Assembly (NCBI GenBank): GCA_026004455.1
Contig: BPJE01000003.1
Span: forward strand, 1-64,000
Length of the DNA stretch: 64,000 bases
From: Patescibacteria group bacterium
GTDB taxonomy: Bacteria; Patescibacteriota; Microgenomatia; UBA1406; GWC2-37-13
Direction: 5' to 3'
Below are positions 41,091 through 49,337 of the stretch, one piece after another. Positions within the stretch are counted from its first letter, which is position 1, and each line of letters opens with the position of its first letter. The position numbers and the translations under genes are program-made. The notes under the pieces are model-generated. The model had not been told where the DNA came from, ran no database searches, and was given only the letters and a program-made list of their open reading frames with translations.

Positions 41091-41843
41091 TTGAATTTTA
41101 TTATTATGATTCTATTTAATAAAAATTTAAAAATTTATTATTCAACCTTAATTAACGATAATCGTTATTTTAGTGGTTTTGGGACGAAGGATATTGGCGA
41201 TGGAAGAAAAATAGAGACGATTTTAAAATTTTTAAAAATAAATCAGATTGATTATAAAAAAATTGTTATTCCTGATCAGATTCATTCGGTTAATATTGAG
41301 GTTTTTGAAAATAAAAATAATGATTTGATTCAAAGAATTGATGACACTGATGGAATAATAACAACAGAAAAAAATATTGTTTTAACAGTAGTCACGGCTG
41401 ATTGTTTACCAATGATTATTGTTGATAAAAATCTTGGCGCAATTGGTATTTCTCATCAAGGTTGGCGTGGTAGTGTAAAAAAAATGGCGCAAAAAATGGT
41501 GGAGAAGTTTATCCAATTAGGGAGTAATTTAAAAGATATAAAAGTAGCTTTAGGTCCTCATATTGGCCAATGTTGTTATGATATTGATGAGGATAGATAT
41601 TATCAGTTTAAACAAGAATTTGATGGTTATTCAGAGAAAATTTTTCACTGGCAGCAAGGTCGTTGGCATTTGAATTTAGGACTTTTAAATTATTTGCTTT
41701 TGCAAGAAATTGGTTTGCAAAAACATCATATTGATTTTTTTCCATTTTGCACAAAATGCAATAAAAAACAATTTTTTTCTTTTCGTCGAGATAAAAAAGA
41801 AAACTATGGAGAAATGTTAAGTTTTATTATTAAAAATGAATAA
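41091..41843 (+). CDS. pgeF: PgeF/YfiH (laccase-domain) polyphenol oxidase family protein
   Basis: VVTADCLPMIIVD, GISHQGWRGSVKKM, LGPHIGQCCYDID, FSFRRDK. Confidence 0.93.
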   Translation: MNFIIMILFNKNLKIYYSTLINDNRYFSGFGTKDIGDGRKIETILKFLKINQIDYKKIVIPDQIHSVNIEVFENKNNDLIQRIDDTDGIITTEKNIVLTVVTADCLPMIIVDKNLGAIGISHQGWRGSVKKMAQKMVEKFIQLGSNLKDIKVALGPHIGQCCYDIDEDRYYQFKQEFDGYSEKIFHWQQGRWHLNLGLLNYLLLQEIGLQKHHIDFFPFCTKCNKKQFFSFRRDKKENYGEMLSFIIKNE

Positions 41844-43224
41844 TAAATTTTTAAATCAATTTAAAAACATTTTTTTTCTTGGTATTAAAGGAGTGGCGAT
41901 GACTAATCTGGCGGTTTTTTTAAAAAAAATGAGAAAAAATATTTATGGAGTTGATGTTGAGGAAGAGTTTATAACTGATAAATTACTATCAAAATATAAC
42001 ATATTATATCAAAATAATTTTAATAATCTACCAGAAAATATTGACCTTTTTGTTTATTCAGCTGCTCATCAAGGATTAAATAATCCCTTAACAAAAGAGG
42101 CAAAAAAAAGAATGATTACAGTTATTTCTCAAGCAGAATTATTAGGAGAGATAATGAAAAATTTTCAAAATAAAATTGCAGTTTCTGGTTGCCATGGTAA
42201 GACAACAACCTCATCTTTACTATCATATGCTTTGCTTAAATTAAATCAAAAACCCTCATACATTGTTGGTGTGCCTTTTTTTGGAGATTATCAAGGTGGT
42301 GATTATCAAGAGAAAAAATATTTTGTTGTTGAAGCTGATGAATATGGGATTAATCCGCCAATTGATAAAATGCCAAAATTTTTAAAATTAAATCCTGATT
42401 GGATAATCTGTACCAATATTGATTTTGATCACCCGGATGTTTATAAGGATATCAAAGATACAAAATCAGTATTTTTAAAATTTTTTCAGAGTAAAAAGTT
42501 GATTGTCAATATTGATGATGAAAATATAAAAGAGGTAGTTGGAAAAATTAAAAATAATCAAAATATCTATACTTATGGTTTTTCTGATAAAGCTGATTAT
42601 CAAATATTAGATTGGCAAGTTAATGAAGATGGATCAAAGTTTACAATAAAGAATTTAGGAGAGTTTAAAATTGATATTTTTGGAAAACATAATATCTTAA
42701 ATGCCACTGCGGTGATTGTCCAGTTATTAAAACTTGGATTTGATGTTGACAAAGTAAAAGAAAATTTAAAAGGATTTATTGGCGCGAAAAGACGAATGGA
42801 ATTAGTTTTTAAAGGAGATTTTTATATTGTTGATGATTATGCTCATCATCCTCAAGAAATTAAAGCTACTCTTGAGGCAGCAAGAGAACGATTTAAAAAT
42901 AAAAGATTAATTGTTATTTTTCAACCTCATACTTATTCGAGAACAATGTCACTTTTAAATGATTTTAAGGAAAGTTTGGAGGTAGCTGATATTGGTTTTC
43001 TTTTGCCGATATTTGCCTCAGCAAGAGAAAATAAAGGTGATTTTACTGTTTCATCAAAAGACATTGTTTCTAATTCAAAAAAATTATTTTATTGCGAAAA
43101 TGAAGATCAGTTATTGAAAAATTTAGAAAAAATATTGAAAAAAAATGATGTTGTCTTTACAATGGGAGCAGGAGACATATATAAATTAAAAGTCAAAATT
43201 CAAAATGCAAAAGTCAAAAGTTAA
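41836..43224 (+). CDS. murC: UDP-N-acetylmuramate--L-alanine ligase
   Basis: FLGIKGVAMTNLAVFL, VSGCHGKTTTSSLLSYAL, DDYAHHPQEIKATLEAAR. Confidence 0.95.
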   Translation: MNNKFLNQFKNIFFLGIKGVAMTNLAVFLKKMRKNIYGVDVEEEFITDKLLSKYNILYQNNFNNLPENIDLFVYSAAHQGLNNPLTKEAKKRMITVISQAELLGEIMKNFQNKIAVSGCHGKTTTSSLLSYALLKLNQKPSYIVGVPFFGDYQGGDYQEKKYFVVEADEYGINPPIDKMPKFLKLNPDWIICTNIDFDHPDVYKDIKDTKSVFLKFFQSKKLIVNIDDENIKEVVGKIKNNQNIYTYGFSDKADYQILDWQVNEDGSKFTIKNLGEFKIDIFGKHNILNATAVIVQLLKLGFDVDKVKENLKGFIGAKRRMELVFKGDFYIVDDYAHHPQEIKATLEAARERFKNKRLIVIFQPHTYSRTMSLLNDFKESLEVADIGFLLPIFASARENKGDFTVSSKDIVSNSKKLFYCENEDQLLKNLEKILKKNDVVFTMGAGDIYKLKVKIQNAKVKS

Positions 43225-44119
43225 TATGTTAGATATAAAATCAAGGATTGGGAAAAATAAGGAGATATCGAATCTTTTTACTTTGAAAAATCAGGTGATA
43301 GTAGAAAATTTTTTTGAAGCAAAAACAAGAGAGGATTTGATTAACATAAAAAAATACTGTTTAGATAATAATTTACCACTTTTAATAATTGGTGGCGGAT
43401 CAAATATTGCGATATTAAAAGAAAAGGTAAATGGTATTGTGGTAAAAAATAGTTATAAAGAGTTAAAAATTATTGAAGAAAACGATGATGAGGTTATTAT
43501 CTCTGTTTCTTCTGGTTATCCGGTATCTCTTTTAATTGCTAAATCACTTGAGGCTGGTTGGAGCGGGTTTGAATATCATCAAGGATTACCAGGTACAATT
43601 GGTGGAGCAATTTATATGAATTCAAAATGGACAAAACCTTTGACTTATTTTGGTGATAATTTAATCTATGGATATCTACTAGATAATCAAGCTAAGATAA
43701 AAAAAGTTTCTCGAGATTATTTTCAATTTGCTTATGATTATTCGATATTGCAAAAAACAAAAGAGATCTTACTTGAGGGAATTTTTAAATTAAAAAAAGA
43801 AGATAAAAAAATTATTAAAGAAAGAGCTTTATTTGCTTTAAATTATCGAAAAAAGACTCAGCCATTTGGAGTAGCAACTTGTGGCTGTTTTTTTAAAAAT
43901 CCTGGTAATATTTCTGCTGGTTATTTGATTGATAAGGCTGGATTAAAAGGATTTTCTGTTGGTGATTTTTATATTTCTGATATTCATGCTAATTTTATTA
44001 TTAACAAAGGTAAGGGTAAAAAAGAAGATTTGTTAAAATTATTATCAATTATAAAGACAAAAGTAAAAGAAAAATTTGGTGTAGAATTAGAGGAGGAAGT
44101 GATAATAATTAATAATTAA
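43205..44119 (+). CDS. murB: UDP-N-acetylenolpyruvoylglucosamine reductase (alternative start 43226)
   Basis: LLIIGGGSNIAIL, GFEYHQGLPGTIGGAIYMN, YRKKTQPFGVATCGCFFKNP. Confidence 0.95.
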   Translation: MQKSKVNMLDIKSRIGKNKEISNLFTLKNQVIVENFFEAKTREDLINIKKYCLDNNLPLLIIGGGSNIAILKEKVNGIVVKNSYKELKIIEENDDEVIISVSSGYPVSLLIAKSLEAGWSGFEYHQGLPGTIGGAIYMNSKWTKPLTYFGDNLIYGYLLDNQAKIKKVSRDYFQFAYDYSILQKTKEILLEGIFKLKKEDKKIIKERALFALNYRKKTQPFGVATCGCFFKNPGNISAGYLIDKAGLKGFSVGDFYISDIHANFIINKGKGKKEDLLKLLSIIKTKVKEKFGVELEEEVIIINN

Positions 44120-44171
44120 TAATGAATAATGAAAAATTTTGACTTTTGACTTTTGAATTTTAACTTTTATT

Positions 44172-45494
44172 ATGGAAGATTCTTATATTATAAAAGGCGG
44201 GAAAAAAATACAAGGTGATGTTTATTTATCAGGAGCAAAAAATGTTGCTTTAAAGATGATAATCGCTTCGCTTTTATTTGAAGAAAAAGTAATTTTGGAT
44301 AATATACCTCAAATTAATGATGTTAAGGAATTAATTCATTTAGTGAATCAATTAGGGGCAAAAACAATTTTTATAGAGAAAAACAAATTAGAAGTTGATC
44401 CAAGAGGATTAAAATTAAATAAAGTTGACTTTCTTCATGCTTCAAAAATAAGAGTTTCTTTTATGCTTTTTGCGCCACTATTATATAAATTTGGTAGTTG
44501 TTATATACCTAATCCAGGAGGTTGTCGGATTGGTGCTCGACCAATTGATAGAATAGTTGAGGGAATGAAGAGTTTAGGTGTTGATGTTGTTTATAATTCA
44601 GAGACTGGTTATTATTATGCAAAATTAACTAAAAAACCATCAGGTATTTATAAATTTTCTAAACAAACTCATACAGGAACAGAACTTTTGATAATGTTAT
44701 CGATTTTTTCCGATAGTGAAGTGATACTAGAAAATTGTGCTTTAGAGCCTGAGATTGATGATTTAATAAATTTTTTAAATCAATCTGGGGCCAAAATTGA
44801 AAAAAACGAGCGAACAATAAAAATTGTTGGTGTAAAAAAACTTAAATTTAATCAACCTTATTCAATCATTACTGACAGAAATGAAGCAGTAACTTTTGTT
44901 TGTTTGGGATTAGGAACTGGAGGATGGATAAATCTTAAAAATATTAATCCTTTTTATTTAGATTATTTTATAAACAAATTAAAGCAAATTGGAGTTAGTG
45001 TTGAAAAAAATAGTCAAGGATTATTATTTAAATCGGAAAAAAAATTAACTGCTACTAATATTGAAACTATGCCTCATCCTGGATTTATGACTGATTGGCA
45101 ACCCAATTGGGCAGTGTTGATGACTCAAGCTGAAGGAATATCAACAATAACTGAACGAGTTTTTGAAAATAGGTTTTCTTATGTTGAAGAGTTAAAAAAG
45201 TTAGGAGCAAAAATTAATTTTATTGAATTTACTCCATCTAATCCTTTTGATTATTATTATTTTAATTATGAAGAAAGAAAAAAATACTCTCAAAAAATTG
45301 AGATTATTGGTCCAACAAAACTTCACGGAGGAGTATTAAATATTGTTGATCTTCGGGCTGGAGCTTCATTAGCAATTGCCGCTTTAATTGCCAACGGAGA
45401 ATCAATTATTAATCAAGTCTCTATACTAGAACGCGGTTACGAAAATTTTATTGAAAAAGTTAAAAAAATAGGTGGAGAGATAAAAAAAGTGTAA
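44172..45494 (+). CDS. murA: UDP-N-acetylglucosamine 1-carboxyvinyltransferase
   Basis: YLSGAKNVALKMIIASLL, PGGCRIGARPID, MPHPGFMTDWQPNW, DLRAGASLAIAALIA. Confidence 0.96.
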   Translation: MEDSYIIKGGKKIQGDVYLSGAKNVALKMIIASLLFEEKVILDNIPQINDVKELIHLVNQLGAKTIFIEKNKLEVDPRGLKLNKVDFLHASKIRVSFMLFAPLLYKFGSCYIPNPGGCRIGARPIDRIVEGMKSLGVDVVYNSETGYYYAKLTKKPSGIYKFSKQTHTGTELLIMLSIFSDSEVILENCALEPEIDDLINFLNQSGAKIEKNERTIKIVGVKKLKFNQPYSIITDRNEAVTFVCLGLGTGGWINLKNINPFYLDYFINKLKQIGVSVEKNSQGLLFKSEKKLTATNIETMPHPGFMTDWQPNWAVLMTQAEGISTITERVFENRFSYVEELKKLGAKINFIEFTPSNPFDYYYFNYEERKKYSQKIEIIGPTKLHGGVLNIVDLRAGASLAIAALIANGESIINQVSILERGYENFIEKVKKIGGEIKKV

Positions 45495-45523
45495 TCCTCA
45501 TTAAACTTTGATAAAATTAGTTT

Positions 45524-46801
45524 ATGAGAAAAATCAAAAATATTCTAATTTTAGCTGGAGGAGATGGAGATCGATTTTGGCCATTGGAAAATAAAGTTTT
45601 ATTTAATTTTTTAGGTGATCCGTTTATCATTCATCTTATTCGTCAATTAAAAGAATACGCTGAAAAAATTCATATTGTTAGTCATAGTTCAAATGCTTCA
45701 ACAATAAAAAGATTAATAGATAATTATCATTTATCAGTTAATACTGATGTGACGATCCAAAAAAGTGATATTCCGGGACAAGCAGGCGCAATTGAAACAA
45801 TGAAAAATTTTATTAGTGGTGAAGTTTTGATTTTGAATGCTAATGATAAAATTGATTTTTCTATTTTAAAAAATATTACTCAATTACCTTTTAAAAATAA
45901 TCAGATTATTTTATTTGGAAAAAAAGTTAATGAATATTTTCCTGGAGGTTATTTTAAATTTAATAACGCTAATCAATTAGAAGAAGTGATTGAAAAACCG
46001 AAAAAAGAAGCAGTTCCTTCAAATGTTATTAAATTAGTTTTAGATTATTTTTCAGATTTTAAAATATTAACAAACATAATCTCTACAGTTAAGACATTAA
46101 ATGATGATATTTATGAACAAGCAATAAATAAAATTTTGAAAGAAAATAATGTTAATAAAGATTATTTTGTTTATGATGGAGAATTCATAAGCTTAAAATA
46201 TCCTTGGCATGTATTAAAAATGATGAAAAGTTATTTGAGAGAGTTAAATAAAAGATATATTTCAAAATCAGCCAAGATCTCTAAAAAATCAAAAATAATT
46301 GGTGATGTTTTTATCAGTGATAATGTTGTTATAGGAGATTATGTAAAAATTTTAGGACCAGTATTTATTGGCGAAAATTCAATAATTGGTGATTATTCTT
46401 TAGTTCGCGAGTCACATATTGGCGAAGATTGCTTAATTGGATCATATAGTGAAATTGCTCGATCATACATTGCTAATAAAGTATTTTTACATAGAAATTA
46501 TGTTGGTGATTCGGTTTTAGACAATGAGGTGATGATGGGAGCACAAGCAGTAACAGCTAATTTAAGATTTGATGGAGAGACAATTAAGTCAAATATTTAT
46601 GAGAATAAAGTTGATACAAACTTTTATAAATTAGGAGCGATTATTGGTAGAGAATCAAAAATCGGTGTGAATACGACTATATTTCCTGGAGTAAAAATTG
46701 GTAAAAAAACTTGGGTGGGACCAGGTGAGTCTGTGAGATATGATTTAGAAGATAAAACATATCTGATTTTTGGCGAAGAAAAAAATAATTTGAAAGTTTA
46801 A
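45524..46801 (+). CDS. Sugar-phosphate nucleotidyltransferase with left-handed beta-helix (GlmU-like)
   Basis: NILILAGGDGDRFWPL; hexapeptide repeats IIGDVFISDNVVIGDYVKILGPVFIGENSIIGDYSLV. Confidence 0.85.
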   Translation: MRKIKNILILAGGDGDRFWPLENKVLFNFLGDPFIIHLIRQLKEYAEKIHIVSHSSNASTIKRLIDNYHLSVNTDVTIQKSDIPGQAGAIETMKNFISGEVLILNANDKIDFSILKNITQLPFKNNQIILFGKKVNEYFPGGYFKFNNANQLEEVIEKPKKEAVPSNVIKLVLDYFSDFKILTNIISTVKTLNDDIYEQAINKILKENNVNKDYFVYDGEFISLKYPWHVLKMMKSYLRELNKRYISKSAKISKKSKIIGDVFISDNVVIGDYVKILGPVFIGENSIIGDYSLVRESHIGEDCLIGSYSEIARSYIANKVFLHRNYVGDSVLDNEVMMGAQAVTANLRFDGETIKSNIYENKVDTNFYKLGAIIGRESKIGVNTTIFPGVKIGKKTWVGPGESVRYDLEDKTYLIFGEEKNNLKV

Positions 46802-46806
46802 ACATT

Positions 46807-47775
46807 ATGAAAAAAATTACTGTTGTTGGCGGCGGAACTGGAACTTTTGTAGTTTTATCAGGATTAAAAAACTATCCTTTAGATTTAGCTGTGATTGTGT
46901 CAATGACTGATTCAGGTGGATCAACTGGTAAACTACGTGATCAATTAGGGGTGTTGCCGCCAGGTGATTTAAGACAGTGCTTGGTCGCTTTATCTGATGC
47001 TCCAATTTTATGGAGAAAACTTTTTTTATATCGTTTTGAAAAAGGAGATTTTCAAGGTCACAATTTTGGCAATTTATTTTTAGCTGCTTTAGAAAAAATT
47101 TGCAACAATTATGATGAAGTGATTGAAACTGCTTCTTATGTATTACAAACAAAAGGAAAAGTAATTCCTGTTACTCATGATAAACTACACTTAACAGTTG
47201 AGTATCAAAATGGTAAAAAGTTGACTGGCGAAGGATTAATTGATGAAAATATAACAGAAAGATCAAGGATAGTTAATGCTTATTTAACCCCATCAGGTCA
47301 AGCTAATAAAAAAGCTATTGATAGAATCATAACTTCTGATTTTATTGTTATTGGACCAGGAGATTTATATACAAGCATTATTCCTGTTTTTTTAGTTGAT
47401 GGAATAAAAGAGGCTTTTAAAAAAACCAAAGCAAAAATTATTTTTATTATGAATTTGATGACAAAAGCTGGGCAAACTACTGGTTATACTGCCTTAGATC
47501 ATATAAAAGATTTAGAGCAATATTTAAATAAGAAAATTGATTTTATATTAATTAACAACTCGCCAATAGATAAACAAATTTTAGAATTTTATCAAAGACA
47601 TGATGAAGAAAAAGTTATTGATAATTTAGATGATAAATTTTATAAAATTATAAGAGAAGATATTATTGATAATAAACCAATTGAAAAAAATAAGGTAGAT
47701 ATAGTTTATCGAAGTATTTTGCGTCATGATTCTAAAAAATTAGCTGAAGTTTTAAATAAAATTTTTTATGGTTAG
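46807..47775 (+). CDS. yvcK: YvcK/CofD-like gluconeogenesis factor
   Basis: VVGGGTGTFVVLSGLK, SMTDSGGSTGKLRDQLGVLPPGDLRQCLVAL, GPGDLYTSIIP. Confidence 0.95.
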   Translation: MKKITVVGGGTGTFVVLSGLKNYPLDLAVIVSMTDSGGSTGKLRDQLGVLPPGDLRQCLVALSDAPILWRKLFLYRFEKGDFQGHNFGNLFLAALEKICNNYDEVIETASYVLQTKGKVIPVTHDKLHLTVEYQNGKKLTGEGLIDENITERSRIVNAYLTPSGQANKKAIDRIITSDFIVIGPGDLYTSIIPVFLVDGIKEAFKKTKAKIIFIMNLMTKAGQTTGYTALDHIKDLEQYLNKKIDFILINNSPIDKQILEFYQRHDEEKVIDNLDDKFYKIIREDIIDNKPIEKNKVDIVYRSILRHDSKKLAEVLNKIFYG

Positions 47776-48130
47776 ATACCACACGATTTCTTTTAAACAT
47801 GCTTGGGACGGATTGATTTGGTCATTAAAAACTCAACCAAATTATCGAATCCATTTATTTTTATCTTTTTTATCAATAATTGGCGGTTTTTATTTTAAAA
47901 TTAGTTATTTTGAATTTTTATTAATTATTTTTTTAATTACGGTTGGATTGGTGGTTGAGACAATTAATACTGGTTTGGAGCAAACAACTGATGCAATTGA
48001 TAAAAAAATACGTGAGGATATTAAAATTGCCAAAGATGTTGCAGCAGCAGCTATGCTTATTTATGCAATTGGTTCCTCAATAATTGCTTTGATTATATTT
48101 ATTCCAAGAATTTTTAAATTATTTATATGA
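47768..48130 (+). CDS. dgkA: Diacylglycerol/undecaprenol kinase DgkA
   Basis: SFKHAWDGLIWSLKTQPNYRIHL, VETINTGLEQTTDAI, AKDVAAAAML. Confidence 0.94.
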   Translation: MVRYHTISFKHAWDGLIWSLKTQPNYRIHLFLSFLSIIGGFYFKISYFEFLLIIFLITVGLVVETINTGLEQTTDAIDKKIREDIKIAKDVAAAAMLIYAIGSSIIALIIFIPRIFKLFI

Positions 48131-49167
48131 CATCAGTATATTTATTTGCTTTAATTGTTTCCTTTATTTTTAATTTTTTTTTAATAATTCCTTTTATTAA
48201 TTATTTATATAAACTTAAATTTCAAAGAGTTGAACAAGGTTATAAAGATGTTTTAAATAAACCAACACCAATTTTTGAAAAATTTAACAAACATAAAACC
48301 GGTATACCAATTGGTGGTGGAATTTTAATATTGGCAACAACTACTTTAGTATTTTTTTTCTTTATTTTTATGTATTGGCTTTTTAAACAAAAAATTCTTA
48401 CCAATTATCCTTCAATTGCCTCCGAAATAAAAATTATTCTATTTACTTTTTTATCTTTTGGTTTTTTAGGATTATTTGATGATTTTCAAAAAATTTTTGG
48501 TTGGAAAAAAACTGGTTTTTTTGGTTTGAAGATGTCACAGAAGTTTTTAATTGAGTTTGTTTTATCAATTATTATTTCTTGGATGCTTTTTAATGAATTA
48601 AAAATCGATATTGTTAATATTCCTTTTTTTGGAGTTTTTGAATTAGGTTATTTTTATTTAATATTTGCTAGTTTTATTATTATTGCTTTTGCCAATGCAG
48701 TTAATATCACTGATGGTTTGGATGGTTTGGCTAGTGGAATTATGGCATTTTCATTAATTGGATTTTGGGTGGTGGCAAGATCAATCCTTGATGTCCCAAC
48801 TTCTCTTTTTATTGCTGCTTGGCTTGGTGGAATTTTAGCATTTTTATATTTTAATATTTATCCAGCAAGAATTATGCTTGGTGATACAGGAGCCTTGTCT
48901 TTTGGCGCTACTTTTGCGGTAATTGGTTTGATTTTAGGAAAAGCTTTTTCTTTACCAATTATTGGTGGAATTTTTGTTATTGAGGCAGCTTCTTCTTTAA
49001 TTCAGATTTTAGGAAAAAAATTTTTAAAGAAAAAAATATTTCCAGTTGCCCCTTTTCATCTTTATCTTCAATATAAAGGTTGGGAAGAGCCAAAAATCGT
49101 AATGCGACTTTGGCTTATCTCAATAATCCTAGTCTTCTTTGGTCTAATGATTGCGTTTATGAAATAA
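48127..49167 (+). CDS. mraY: Phospho-N-acetylmuramoyl-pentapeptide-transferase
   Basis: NKHKTGIPIGGGILI, FGFLGLFDDFQKIF, NAVNITDGLDGLASGIMAF, MLGDTGALSFGA. Confidence 0.95.
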   Translation: MTSVYLFALIVSFIFNFFLIIPFINYLYKLKFQRVEQGYKDVLNKPTPIFEKFNKHKTGIPIGGGILILATTTLVFFFFIFMYWLFKQKILTNYPSIASEIKIILFTFLSFGFLGLFDDFQKIFGWKKTGFFGLKMSQKFLIEFVLSIIISWMLFNELKIDIVNIPFFGVFELGYFYLIFASFIIIAFANAVNITDGLDGLASGIMAFSLIGFWVVARSILDVPTSLFIAAWLGGILAFLYFNIYPARIMLGDTGALSFGATFAVIGLILGKAFSLPIIGGIFVIEAASSLIQILGKKFLKKKIFPVAPFHLYLQYKGWEEPKIVMRLWLISIILVFFGLMIAFMK

Positions 49168-49200
49168 AAATAAATAATTAATAGAAAATACGTATAAAAA

Positions 49201-49229
49201 TTGACAAATAAAAAAATTTTTTATATATT
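49201..49229 (+). promoter_or_regulatory. Sigma70-type promoter TTGACA-N17-TATATT driving the scoutRNA candidate / cas12d
   Basis: TTGACA 49201-49206, TATATT 49224-49229; predicted start about 49235. Confidence 0.7.
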
Positions 49230-49234
49230 TAAAA

Positions 49235-49330
49235 TGGGTCCCTAACCCAAGCGCTCAGGTGGTTTTCCCCTTGAATATTTTATTCAAGGTTGCCTTTTGA
49301 CTTATTAGTCATACTGCCTGAGCGCATTTA
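49235..49330 (+). ncRNA. scoutRNA (type V-D short-complementarity RNA) candidate in the cas12d 5' UTR
   Basis: GTCCCTAACC (49238-49247) perfectly complementary to repeat GGTTAGGGAC; 9-bp closing stem GCGCTCAGG/CCTGAGCGC (49251-49259/49317-49325); inner hairpins CCTTGAATA/TATTCAAGG (49269-49277/49281-49289) and TGACT/AGTCA (49298-49302/49307-49311); GCCTTTT (49292-49298) complementary to repeat AAAAGGC. Confidence 0.75.
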
Positions 49331-49337
49331 TATAAAA

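Noticed and set aside
49291-49301. TGCCTTTTGAC as just another copy of the dispersed GACTTTTGACTTTTGA repeat
   Set aside because: It is a single isolated segment within a multi-hairpin RNA and matches the CRISPR repeat 3' end, so I kept it as supporting but weaker evidence than the 10-nt anti-repeat.
49290-49337. ORF track extends cas12d 16 codons upstream (MPFDLLVILPERIYIK)
   Set aside because: This stretch overlaps the structured scoutRNA candidate; the ATG at 49338 (MKGYKIHIKRIEETSG) is a better start.
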